Positions 23,780 through 34,280 of a DNA stretch of 64,000 bases are shown piece after piece. The stretch comes from Adiantum capillus-veneris. Taxonomy: Eukaryota > Streptophyta > Polypodiopsida > Polypodiales > Pteridaceae. The stretch covers positions 77,827,884 through 77,891,883 of the forward strand of contig CM043944.1 in NCBI GenBank assembly GCA_014529385.2, in the 5' to 3' direction. A program made the translations under genes and the position numbers. The notes under the pieces are model-generated. The model made no database searches. It saw only the letters and a list, made by a program, of their open reading frames with translations, and was not told the DNA's origin. Position 1 is the first letter of the stretch. Every line of letters starts with the position of its first letter.

Positions 23780-25010
23780 GTTTAAGTTTGCAGCTTACCG
23801 TTGCATCAAATGTTTGAACTGCAGTAATAGGAAAATAAGAACCCTTTCCTGATCCTCCTCCGAGAGACTGGGCAAGGCAAACACACACAAGCGTTTCACA
23901 TATCAGAGATATATCTTTTACAGACACTTGAGCTGTTAACACTGAACAGATTAAAACACACCACACAAGGCACGCGCACAACACCAAACACGGAACACAT
24001 GAAATTCTACACGGCAAGTATCTACATCAAGTCACGCGATATGCAAACACTCAATGCACGGTATGGCATTATAATTCTACAAAGCATTTCACCTTCAATG
24101 GAAATGTCTTCTATTAGTATATGTAGACATCAGATATGGGTGCCCCTGCCATTGACCACTAGGTGTAGAGTTCAGAGATGCTAATTCCTGAGGAAAGATA
24201 CTGACCCTGCCGTGCTTTAAGCACGGGAGAGCTGTTAAACAAGCTTGTTTGTTTCCTATGCTCTTCATTGCTAATATCGCTTTTGTGGAATTCCTTTTAA
24301 GCTTCTATATTAGAGACAAGTGCAGCTTGCAACATGTCATAGCACATAAGCGCTCTTGTACTCTGAACTCTGGTTCTCCCACTCCCTCTCCATCTCATTA
24401 AAAAGCATGACGACGATAAATCGAGCAGCAGCCCAATTTCACCTAGAAGTTGCATGCAAGCTATAAACTCATGCCGGTCATCCCAAGACAATATAGACAT
24501 TGGCTCCTTCATATGTAGCATTGACTAAACACGGTGACATCTTTATGACATCGTCATTGCTCAATACTTGGTTTAAAACTCAAGTCGTCCCCCAAAAAGA
24601 AGAAACACACATTCATACGCAGACCTTTGTATGGCATTTCATTCATGGATCTATAAATGCAGTCTAAACTCAGCCATAATTAACCCTAGAATCGACACAA
24701 AAAACAATGTACTAGTTTGAAAACGTTTGGAAACCTCTTTTCACTCTTCACACGATATTGCTCACCTGGTCTTTGTTAGCAGTGAAAACGAGCATCCAGG
24801 TACGAGGGCCTGGTGCTTCCGGGCCCCCTCCAATTGTGGCCAAGAAAGATGACGGGTCAAGCTTAGCTTTTTCTAGAGTGCAAAGAGACACGATCACCTC
24901 TTCACCAGGTACTTTTTTTGTTTTTGCTGCTCTTTTCAGCAGTGCAATGCTCTCATTAACATCTGAAGTCTTTCCAGATTGAAGGCCCGCCGGCCCTGAC
25001 TCATCTGTTG
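22969..25010 (-). CDS. Plastid-lipid-associated protein (fibrillin/PAP), 3' exons
   Basis: Fibrillins are plastid proteins bound to plastoglobules and thylakoids, involved in lipid storage and stress. Three exons are seen on the minus strand. Exon A, 24766-25010, encodes VNESIALLKRAAKTKK ... PRTWMLVFTANKDQ. Exon B, 23799-23867, encodes 23 residues including GSYFPITAVQTFD. Exon C, 22969-23265, encodes NGVYLGPLGFLTFSGRLSW ... DPFFVWHYADEEI and ends ARGRGGGLAFWCRCKR before TAA. All junctions have AG acceptors and GT donors and keep frame. Family resemblance is to the PAP13-like group, by recall. The exon with the start codon and transit peptide was not found upstream, where TE-rich sequence begins. 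Confidence 0.88.
23266..23798 (-). other. Fibrillin intron packed with simple repeats
   Basis: 533-bp intron between exons B and C. It contains TG (about 23309-23338) then GA (to 23363), a CA array (about 23515-23558) and a 32-base G run (23747-23778). Two copies of the motif CAATCCCAAGAGACCT follow the arrays (about 23384 and 23586), matching the copies near the start of the window. Confidence 0.85.
23747..23778. repeat. 32-base poly-G tract
   Basis: Uninterrupted G on the plus strand inside the fibrillin intron. Confidence 0.95.
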
Positions 25011-26300
25011 CTGCAGGTGCAGCTAATGTGATAAGAGTGTGAGTTGATCAAGCCATTAAGCAAAACCCAGAACAGCATTCAAAGTATAATAACAAAACCC
25101 AATTCGTCCCATAGAATGTCAAAAACAAGGAAATATGAAACTAAACAACCAAAAAAGTGCATATTCTAAAGCTTTCAAAAGCACATTCCAAGAAATCAAG
25201 ATACGGAACTCTAAAATGACAACAGGTTTACTAATTAGCATTAGTAGAAAAAATTTATATAATCATCATCATATGAAATGCATGCTGCATACACTTGGGA
25301 AAGCCCATATCAAAAACAAATTCTTAACATACTCCTCCAACAAAATCACCTGGAAAAATAATAGTAGTTCATCAAGACAAATAAGTATACCAATTTGGCA
25401 ACAAGGCCAAAGAGAATCAGATATAAAATGTTGGCGCCCACAAGGAAAATCCCTTAAAACCCGGGATTTCCGTACCATCCCTATTAGGGCGCTTAAACAC
25501 GTCCTTTTAAGTTGGTATGCCACACCAATCTCATTTTGTGACAGACCATCTCCCTCCCTCCCCCTAGCACCCCCATTCAGTCTTAAAGAGAGCATCTGTT
25601 GCGATCATTCGGCCCCTTATCTGTGGAAATTTCTACATCACATTGAGTGCAAGATGCACTGGGTTTCACCATCTCAGATCTCTGTTTTTGCAACCAGCAG
25701 TCAACCCTTCGAATTCTCTCACATCAGGTGTACTGATCAGTCTCAAACCTACCCCGTGGAGGCCATCCACAACCCATATCAAGCCGAATTCTTGGTGCAT
25801 CAAACCAACCCGAGAGGTGCTTCATCTTGAAGAGTTACCCCAGCTACACCACCCTTACGGTCGACTACAATCTTGCATTGAGGTATTGCATATGTGTACG
25901 TTCCATTTAAGCAATGTAAAGCAAATACCACATCGGTATCGGTGTGGGGGGGCCTTGGAGGGTTGGTTGGGACCCATTGGCGCGTCATCTCTCTGTAAAT
26001 CAATAGATTATCCAAGTACATTCTTCCTTCAGGAGGCGCAAGCACGGATCTAGGAGTAGTTCATATTATGCTATATATTGATGATATTGTCTTCGTATAT
26101 GTTACGGACACTCCAAGTGAGAAATCAATAGCAACACAAGCACAAAAGCTGCAAATAACTGAACTTGAATAGAGAGAGAAATGAAAATGAAATGAAATGT
26201 TATATTAACGTCTTCAAAGGGCCAAAATGACCTATGAGACCAATCTGTTACAAAATGGTGAATCTAATACCATGTCTGGGTACAAAAGAGCTAGATACTA
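25011..26300. other. Upstream intron or flank of fibrillin with TE fragments
   Basis: No exon recognised on the minus strand upstream of the exon A acceptor at 25011-25014. Near 26050-26120 the plus strand encodes LYIDDIVFV, resembling a LINE reverse transcriptase active-site segment. From 26099 a short stretch (GACACTCCAAGTGAG) resembles the LTR terminus of the gypsy element at 31620. The open frames at 25135-25830 and 25643-26053 show no domain. Confidence 0.5.
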
Positions 26301-28121
26301 CTACTAGAATCCATCCTCATCTGCACTCTGGATATCGAGAGAGTATGGCTCGAATCTTTTGTTGTAGTCTCCATCGATGCTGTGTAGCCCCTCTCCTCAG
26401 TCGTGGCCGTCTGGATCTCCGTAGCTCCAGTGCTCGGTCGATGAGAGTCCCCGTAGTGGTCGAATGAGTGTGGGCCGAGCTCTGCAATGATGACTGCTCC
26501 TCTGGCTGTCCCATATCTAGTGAAAATAAATCTGTAATCTGTCTCTGGGACTGTCTCTCTCTCTCTCTCCCCAGTACAGTGTCTCTATATCTGTGTAACT
26601 CAAGTAGATATAGCCCAAGACATCTCTCATCCTCATAACTCATGACCCTAGAGAAATGACCGAAACCCTCTTTGAAAAAGCAGTGGAAACGGCCCCGTAT
26701 CTCATAGTACACTGTGCAATGACATATGTAATGTAGCTCTATCTCTGGCTCTAACTGGCATAAGCGGCATATCCTACTGTCTGCTGGTATCCCTCTAAAT
26801 CTACCAGTCTCAATGTCCAGCTGATGCGAGGATGTGCGTATCTAACCAATGTACACCACAAAACATGAGACATATGTGTGTCCATGTAGCTGGGTCGAAT
26901 CACAAACCCATCTCCTGTGAGGTGGAGAAGATGCTCTCTATAGAAAGCCGTCTTCATGGCCAACTCCTGTGGTGGCTCTATCCATGTCCTCCTGGTATCC
27001 AGCTGGATCAGGTCCTGAAAAATGAGTCTAGTAATCTCCACCCGTGTAAGAGACATCGAGGGTGCCTGAAGAGAGTACAAGAAAGGGGGCAGACTGTCCA
27101 TGGTGAAACCATGCGTCTGAAACCATGATGTCATCTGTGCATACCAACATGAAGTGTCCCCCTGAAGAGCTAACTGTCTGGAAGACTCAAGGGTCAGTCT
27201 AGCATATATGTCTCTAGTAGTATCCCACAAGCTGTACACAAAGGAGACTCATGTCATAAGCACCTCAATCTCCATAGGAGGGGCAGCTAGCTCTGCTCAA
27301 ATGATAGCGTCGGGTACAGAGGCCTTGGCTCTGATCAATCGAGAGATCATAGATACCAAGGGCCTCTCCATACGTCTCCAACCATCCCGGCCTACAGAAG
27401 GTCCCCATGTCTGCACCCCATACAACATAGCTGAGGCTACTAAGGTATCAAAGAGCCATAACTTTGTCCGAGGTTCCTAGAACTGAACCTGCGAACACAT
27501 CCTCTCCAAGCCTCCCAAGGCCGCAAAAGCTCTAGTCCGTCTAGTCTTTGCTGCTCTCCCCAAAGAAAACTTCGGCCCAGTGAAGACAACCCCAAGGTAA
27601 GTGTATGCATCTGTATACTCTACAATCTCTTGACTATATGTGAAAGTCGTTGTTGATCTCTTGATCCACTGTGGTGTGGTGTTAAACACCATAACCTTGG
27701 TTTTACCAAGGTTTACAGACAATCCACTATCCTCTGCAAATTTGTGTAATGCATCCAAGTGTCGTTGCATACCCTCGGGCCTCTGGTGAGTCAAAGATGA
27801 ACACAATATCATCAGCATATAGCAACAATGGGATACACGTCCCTGCCAGCTGGGCACCTCTATCACACTCTCTGTCAATGTGATCAGACACCTCATCAAC
27901 ATACATACCAAATAGAGTAGGAGACAATGGACAACCCTGTTTCACCCCAATGGTGCAGTGAACTAAATCAGATATCCCCTCCGGAATGCGTACATGTCCC
28001 ATCATTGATCTGCATAGAGCCATAATCCCCCAAATCAACACTATGGGCACCCCCATCTCCTACAGTCTGCGCATCAATTGAGCTCTCAGTACCATGTCAA
28101 ATGCTTTGTGGAAATCCACAA

Positions 28122-28647
28122 CAAGGTGGAAAGGTACGGAGTGTACGGTACGTAATCAGTACGTAAGGTACGTACTTCTGTACGGATCGGCCTTTAAGGT
28201 ACGTGACCAGTACGTAACATTTGTAACAACAAAAAGAATAGTAACTTTAGCCTTTTTCAGCCTATACATACTAGGAACTACATAGAGTCTAGACATAGAT
28301 ACTACTTCAAACATCCATTAGATACTGCTTCAATCTGGTTCCTAAAAACAATCTCAACGGCTACGTAACGCACAACAACGTTTTCTTCATCAAGTAGCCA
28401 TCCCGAATGGAATATCCCGCTACTACCTCCCCATTCTATATTCGATTGAATACGTCTAAAATCTAGATACTAATGGGAAGATGTCCCTAAAAAAACAAAA
28501 AACAAAGAAAACAAAAAAACAAAAAAAAAATTGGGGGGGGGGGGGGGGGGGGGGGGAAACGTACACTACCTATCCGTACATACGGAACCATACTGTACGG
28601 CTGTACCGTACTGTACGGATCCGTACGTACGTACGGATGCAACCTTG
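28122..28647. mobile_element. hAT-like MITE carrying a gypsy-derived fragment
   Basis: 526-bp insert flanked by a perfect 8-bp direct repeat ATCCACAA (28114-28121 and 28648-28655). Termini are CAAGGTGG on the left and, inverted, CAAGGTTG on the right. An 8-bp duplication and CA...TG ends are typical of hAT elements. Both subterminal regions are dense in GTACG/TACGT words. The middle (28353-28470) resembles the gypsy pol sequence at 39778-39897 in about four of five bases. A 24-base G run lies at 28533-28556. No transposase. Confidence 0.87.
28533..28556. repeat. 24-base poly-G tract
   Basis: Uninterrupted G on the plus strand inside the hAT-like MITE, preceded by an A-rich run. Confidence 0.95.
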
Positions 28648-29654
28648 ATCCACAAAGCTACAATAAATCCGTCTCCCATGTGACCTTCCCTCCTAAATGA
28701 TGCTCCGAGTGTCAGAATATGATCAAGAGTGGAGAAACCCCTCCTAAAACCGGCCTAGCCCTTTGCTAGTACACCCTCACCTTCTGCCCAATTACTCAAC
28801 TGTTGGTCAAGAATGGATGCATACAATCGTGCCAATGTGTGCCCAAACATAATAGTGCGGTAATTCCAAGGCTCTGTAGGATCACCTGCTTTGAAGATAG
28901 GCACAATAGTAGACAACCTCCGAATCTCTGATAACCCCTCACACATGGCACGATTGAACAACACTGCAAGAACCTCTACCAGCATATCTCTAGCATGTGT
29001 AAAGTGCTCTGCTACTAGACCATCATGATCATATGCCCTATTGGTCCTCATCATGTCAATGGCTCTCTTTACCATCTTAGTGGTAAAGAAGGTGCTAGTA
29101 GGTGGGCATGGCTGTGTAGGATCTGGAAGGGAGTCCTGTCAACGAACCGTACATAACAATGAGGCATATTGGCCCCACACATCAGGCGAAGTAATCACTG
29201 GGGGAGGGGAGTGCTCATGAAAGAATCGCCATGCCTCTCCTGAGTGTCTACTCAAGAACAGCTGATACAAGTCTCACTCCATTTGGGCCAAGCAAGCTCG
29301 TTTCTTTTGTCGCACAAGGCGTCGGGACGCAATCCGAGATTGTCTATAAGTGATGACTCCTAAAAGAAGATCCCTCTGAAGCTAGACTCTCATCTCTCTG
29401 CACTCCTCAAAATACCAACTATTCTGGGGCATGCCCCCAGAATATCGCCTGCGACCCGGCTGAGTGTGTGGGTATGCCTCTGATGTTGCACCATGCAGTG
29501 TCTCAGTCAGTAAAGTGGTGCATTCCTCCACTGAGAGGCCAAGACCAACTGTGCATAGACATCTATAGATCTCCTCTGTATAAACTGAGTCAGTCTCTGG
29601 CATAAATTTATAACGGGTATGTGACCTGCCTCCTGATGTCTGGGCTGTACTATA

Positions 29655-30121
29655 CTAAAATGAAACAGAAAATGTCAAAAGTGCATGATCCACTGCTACA
29701 CCCACTGGTCTAGCTCCCACTATGAAATCCTGAATACAAGGAATAAAGCTCGGCTGTGCCATAACATAGTCAACTGTACTGGCCCCGTGTTTGTGTGGAA
29801 AGCATGTGAAACCGGTTGCTCCAAGAAATTGTTGTAAGCCATTAAGTATGGCTAACCCATGTGTAGTCGTCATCTCTATGAGGTATCTCCCATACTCCGT
29901 CTGCTCTCTGTCATGTGAGCATCTGTCAAGCCCCAACTCACCCACATCTTGCTCTCTAAGCATCTCATCTGAAGTGTCGTAGAACACTGTCTGAGAGTTG
30001 AACGATCAGGCATTGAAGTCTCCTAGGAGGATGATATCACCATCCCTAGAAAACTCCCATATATCATCATCTAGTATAGAGAGAGGCGATTGTCCTCTGG
30101 GTGCAGCATATACTGACGTAC

Positions 30122-30155
<34 letters not shown>

Positions 30156-30488
30156 GGAGTAACATATGGCAATGTATAGAAATCGGCTTGTGTCAGCTCT
30201 CAGCCTCACCCACATGTATCTAGCATGATCATCTCTCCGTACAATATGTAGTAGTGGCTGTAATTCCTCCCTAAATAGCACTGCTACTCCTCCTGAACCT
30301 CTACTCCCATGCTCAGATCTTGCAATTGTCATGTGGGCTGTCTCCCATCTGTATCCCACCACATGTGGCATAAGCTGTCCGGGGGCCTGATGGGTCTCTA
30401 AGAAGAAAACAATGTCCATGTCCATGAAACTGTCCTCAAAAGCACCAATGTCCAACCTCATAGATCCATTACAATTCCAAGTAGCCAT
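29655..30488 (-). pseudogene. LINE APE-type endonuclease domain
   Basis: Starts ATG at 30488 with WNCNGS. It keeps the endonuclease landmarks: catalytic Glu in FFLETH, GSGGVAVLF, GDFNA (30006), then in the next open piece STVDYVMAQPSF and the terminal AVDHALLTFS with the catalytic Asp-His. The domain nicks target DNA to prime reverse transcription. A 31-base C run (minus strand) encodes a proline stretch between CYSS and STSVY. One stop or frameshift lies near 30000. Confidence 0.85.
30124..30154. repeat. 31-base poly-G tract
   Basis: Lies within the LINE endonuclease region, where it reads as a proline run on the minus strand. Confidence 0.95.
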
Positions 30489-30518
30489 CTTCAGTGTGGT
30501 CCCATAGGTCTCACACCG

Positions 30519-31433
30519 TCATGTAGAGCGCCGCTCTACAATCACCACCCGACCATCTCTGTAAAAGGCCATCTTTCCCTTCTCCCTTGCCGCCGTAATC
30601 TCTAGCATTACCTCTCTCATATGCGCAAGCTGTGAGAGAATGAGATCATCACCGCGAAAAATACTTGTCTTCTTGAGAGTAGGCCTCTTTCTCAAGAATT
30701 CCTTCTTCTCTGCCAAGGAGGGGAAGCGTAGTATGAGAGCTCTCCCTTTTGAAGATTCTCCTGGGCCATCACTCTTCTTGCCCTGCCTTTGTGTGTGAAG
30801 GCTTGTCCACCCCCATCATGGATGTGAGGCTTGTGACCTCTTTTTCCACATTGTTTATTTCCTTGAGGCCGGTTACCCTCACGTGTAGAGCCCGCATCCT
30901 CCTCCTTTGTTCCTCTTCGAGGGTCATGTTAATAAGAGTGGGTGTACAAGGAGCTTCCTTACCTTTCTCTTTCTTGGCAACCTTAATCCATTTTCCGGCC
31001 TCCTCTACTTTCTTTTGTGTTGCGGAGATGACCGCGGCCCATGACTTCTTCTCCTAACCGTCCTTGATAACCCGTATTTCTTCTCTCATGGTATTCAATT
31101 CTTCTATCATGCATGGCTGAATTTCGCCTTCTTCGAGCTGCCCACTTTTTGTTTGTAGATTTCGGATAATGGAATCTTGGATGACCACTTCCTCCTCGAG
31201 CGAAGCGATCCTCCTACACATGTCATCTCTTTCTTCGGTCCATCTTTGAAGAATAGTGCTCCTCTCCTTCCTCCACTCTTCAACTTCGTTTCTCCATTCT
31301 CTCATTTCCTTCTCTATTGCCGACATCCTCTTCCCTGTCCGCATGAAAGAGGCTTTGTGGACGGTCGGCGAGGGATGCGTCTTCTCACACGTGGGGGAAG
31401 CCGTTGGTTGGCACTTCTTCAACGCTTCCCATG

Positions 31434-31437
<4 letters not shown>
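30519..31437 (-). pseudogene. LINE ORF1-like protein
   Basis: Fragments in different frames. The N-terminal half (31054-31422) has a long charged coiled coil (MSAIEKEMREWRNEVEEW and following heptads). The C-terminal piece (30519-30716) ends in GKMAFYRDGRVVIVERR. A coiled coil is typical of LINE ORF1 RNA-binding proteins. The endonuclease ATG at 30488 lies 31 bp past the end of this frame, as expected for an ORF1-ORF2 junction. A frameshift or stop separates the two halves. Confidence 0.65.
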
Positions 31438-31438
<1 letters not shown>

Positions 31439-31467
<29 letters not shown>

Positions 31468-31619
31468 TAAAACAGCAAAAAAATATAAGAAACCCTAAAA
31501 AATAGCAAGAAACGCTTGTGAAACCTTTAAAAAATAGGAAAACACATATTTGAAACCCTAAAAAAACAACAAAAAACAGTGGCAAAACCCTAAAAAACAG
31601 TAAAAAACAGTGACGAAAC
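31439..31619 (-). repeat. GA array and telomere-like minisatellite at the LINE 5' side
   Basis: A GA run (31439-31466) is followed by degenerate units of the type AAACCCTAAAAAACAGCAA. The tract resumes beyond the gypsy insertion at 49403-49553. The shared GAAAC on both sides is the gypsy target duplication. Confidence 0.85.
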
Positions 31620-32357
31620 TGTAACAGACTTCGACACTCCAAGTCAAGAATCAATCATGATAGCACCAAATAACCACTTCAAAATAATTCACAGATCGCA
31701 ATAGATTTGCACTGGCCCGGCGGAGTTCCGTGCCTAGAGATATTGGCCCCAAAGACTGGCGCCGCTTTCGGTATTTCTTTATGTATTAATCAATGTCAAA
31801 GTACAAGAGAGCGGTTAGGGTTTCACTCTCAGTCTCTGCGTCCAAATGCCCTGCAGAGTGAGCCCAAACCGCTAATTTAAAGTTTACAAGGGATGCCCAA
31901 AAGCAAAGCCCCAAAAGCTTCAGAATCTAAAAACAAAAATTCTCTTTCTCTCTCTCTCAAGAGAATAAAATAAAGCAAATCATCTTCTCTCTCTCTCCTT
32001 GGCAATTTGCGTGGAGAAAAGCAGCCAAAAATCCGTCACTCAAAAGCTAAAAATCAACACAATTTCCGGGTTGCTTTTTTTCCGTACGGAGCCACGTCAG
32101 CATGCCAGCGCATTCTCCGAAAATCATCTGCTGCTTTTAGGGTTAGGGTTAGGGTTAGGGTTTAGGACAGGTTTTAATTATAGGGTTAGGGTTAGGGTTT
32201 TGGCATATTTTAGGGTTTGCAGGTTTTAGGGTTAGGGTTTGCAAAATTAGGGTTTTCAGGTTTTAGGGTCAGGGTTTGCAGAATTAGGGTTTTCAGCAGC
32301 AGTCAGGGTTAGGGTTTCCCGCATGCTATTGGACAAACACGTCATCACTTTGTGACA
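31620..32357 (-). repeat. Gypsy 1 3' LTR with telomere-like repeats
   Basis: Contains a cluster of TTAGGG/TTTAGGG units at about 32137-32320. The outer end carries TGTAACAGACTT on the plus strand. Confidence 0.93.
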
Positions 32358-32937
32358 TAGCCCCCTCTTGAAAGCATTGTAATCGCTCGACTACGCCTGC
32401 AAAACAAACAGAAGCCATAAACCGTCTTAGCAGACACTGACTGTTAGTACCTACGTACTAGGAACACACGTCTAGCACATGTACCAATCGACAGTCACAT
32501 CACCCGACATCACAGGACATCACATGACAAATTAACATTCATTCGGATCTTAGACCATGATTTATCGGCAATGTAGCTAGCAATCGCATCTAGATCCAAT
32601 CGGGACCTCATCGATGTCCGATTGACTAACCCCTATTGCAACCATGTCTATTTGAGATCAATCAGACCAAAATGCTGCAGTCATTTCGTCTATCAGTTCC
32701 TGCACTTAAAAGAAGTCAAGAACAAATCAGTATCATAATCAGGAATTCCATTTCATAAAGTCATACAGCAGAATACTGTCGGCTTTCAATATCTCTGAAG
32801 CTCAAAGAGACATCGATGACTCTAGTATCTAAATCAAGGCATCTGTTGACAAAGGAGCGGAGTGACTCTCCTCTTGTGCATCCCATTGTACCAGATCTCC
32901 GGCCAAGCTGAATTCTAGGTTCCATTTGGAGTAGACC

Positions 32938-33843
32938 CTATGCTAAACCAAAAGCATTGAGGTAAAGTTTCACAATCTGAGGAGTATCTGCTAGGTCCTC
33001 CGCCTCCATCCACTTCGCATCCAATGCAGGATAGTTCTTGAACTTAAGCAAGAACCGCCTTCGGACTTTACCTTTATTCTTCGTATCATTATGTGCCAAA
33101 ATCTGTTCAGGAACAAGGATCTCCTCGTTTTCTTCCAATTCGGGTTGCTCATCACGCTCCCCATCATCAGGCACATCACCTTTAAAAAGTTTCAAGAGAC
33201 TCACATGGAATGCGTTGTGAATCCTCCAAGTATTTGGCAGTTTCAATCCAGGGAGACATCATTTATCTTTTCAGTGATCTGGAAAGGTTCGTAGTATCGC
33301 ATACTAAGCTTTGGAAAAAGCCTCTCCTTTCCCTTTTTCTTTCTTAGGCGTGCCTTCTCAAAACGTAAGAGCACCCAATCATCCTCCTTCAATTTCAAGT
33401 CGCGACGATGGCAATCCGCTGCCTTTTTCTGTCGCTTCTGCAAAGTCTCACGAACCTTGGCAAAAGCCGTATCTAAGTCTCACGTATATTCATCCGCTTC
33501 AAAAATCTTATCTTTCGTGCTTCGGAAGGGTGGAACCTTCGCAGCACCTTCAACAATCTCAAATGGCGCCTTCCCCGTCGAAAAGTGTATCGTGTTATTG
33601 TAGGCAAATTCCACGAAAGGTAGGTACTTTTCCCATTGAGTCTTCTGATCTGAGATATAAGACTTCAATAAATCTAGAGCCATTGAATTTGCAATCTCAG
33701 ATTGCCCATCAGTCTACGGGTGGAACGATGACGAGAACTGCAACCGCGTGCCAATGTTCTCCCAAATTGCCTTCCAAAACACACTCGTAAATCTGGGGTC
33801 TCTGTCGGAGACAATCGTCTCAGGCATGCCATGTAATTTGAAG
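32938..33843 (-). pseudogene. Gypsy 1 integrase C-terminus and chromodomain
   Basis: Starts at the Copia III junction with [20 protein letters not shown] (second catalytic Asp), then a block with TDGQSEIANS (third catalytic residue; a TAG stop precedes it near 33718), GKAPFEIVEG, a GPY-like region (DWVLLRFEKARL, LSMRYYEPFQI) and a C-terminal chromodomain (RRRFLLKFKNYPALDAKWME ... EDLADTPQIV). Chromodomains in such elements bind modified histones and steer integration. Confidence 0.87.
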
Positions 33844-33848
33844 ATCTT

Positions 33849-34151
33849 GATGAGCGCGCGGCGGTGTGTGCAAGTGATAGAGCACACGAAGATGTGCACA
33901 CTGCAGGCCTTGAGGCTTGAAGCGGAGGCACTATGCTGCAGAAGGGAAGCGCTAGCAGAACGAAGAGGGAGAGAGAGAGAGCTCAGGGAGAGAGAGAGAG
34001 CTCACGTTTTTGGGGAAAACTCAATAAGTGAGTTTTGGGTTTTCCCACTTTTATTATAAGTGACCTTTAAAAAATGTGTCCAGGCTCAATATGAACCTAG
34101 ACAAAGTATAAAAATGTACAAAAAGGGGGTATTTAGGCCTTTAACCCAACA
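33849..34151 (-). repeat. Copia III 3' LTR
   Basis: 303 bp. The plus strand reads TGATGAGCGCGCGG ... CCCAACA. Confidence 0.94.
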
Positions 34152-34280
34152 ACCTCCCACTTAAAGGCATAAATGACGCCTTTAAGTTAACCAACTCCCA
34201 CCAGCTGTATGCAATGCTCATGTTGAGCTTTAGCAAGACTCTTGGTGAGAACATCTGCAGGGTTATCCTGTGTATGGATC

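Larger units (their letters stand above)
26317..29640 (-). pseudogene. LINE reverse transcriptase and C-terminal region
   Basis: Reverse transcriptase blocks in order: AYDHDGLVAEHF and IVPIFKAGDP (28755-29075), a VDFHKAFDMV-type block now split by the MITE at 28122-28647, GVKQGCPLSPTLFG and LLYADDIVF (27727-28056), then SGLSVNLGKTKVMVF (27477-27911). The C-terminal part (26751-27239) leads into a CRLCQLEPEIELHYICHC zinc knuckle near 26.74 kb. At least three frame changes are present. The catalytic YADD is intact. Confidence 0.87.
26300..31619 (-). mobile_element. LINE (non-LTR retrotransposon), decayed
   Basis: Reading on the minus strand from about 31.43 kb: ORF1 with a coiled coil, then APE-type endonuclease, reverse transcriptase and a C-terminal CCHC knuckle ending near 26.3 kb. 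A hAT-like MITE (28122-28647) interrupts the reverse transcriptase. The 5' side (31470-31619, continuing at 49403-49553) consists of telomere-like AAACCCTAAAAA units, into which the gypsy element inserted. The RT motif GVKQGCPLSPTLFG differs from the RQGDPLSP type common in angiosperm L1 elements. Several frameshifts make it inactive. The exact 3' end and poly(A) tail were not located. Confidence 0.88.

Noticed and set aside
25135-25830. 231-aa plus-strand frame upstream of the fibrillin exons
   Set aside because: No domain, low-complexity start, opposite strand to the gene, and codon composition like intron sequence. Likely chance.
25643-26053. Ser/Pro/His-rich frame resembling a plastid transit peptide
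   Set aside because: It starts at a non-ATG codon and is on the plus strand, so it cannot be the missing fibrillin exon. No continuation into a mature domain was found.
32137-32320. True or interstitial chromosome-end telomere
   Set aside because: The TTAGGG-type units are irregular, short and lie inside both LTRs of a retroelement, so they are part of the element.
33311-33790. 159-aa plus-strand frame
   Set aside because: It is the antisense shadow of the gypsy integrase and chromodomain region.
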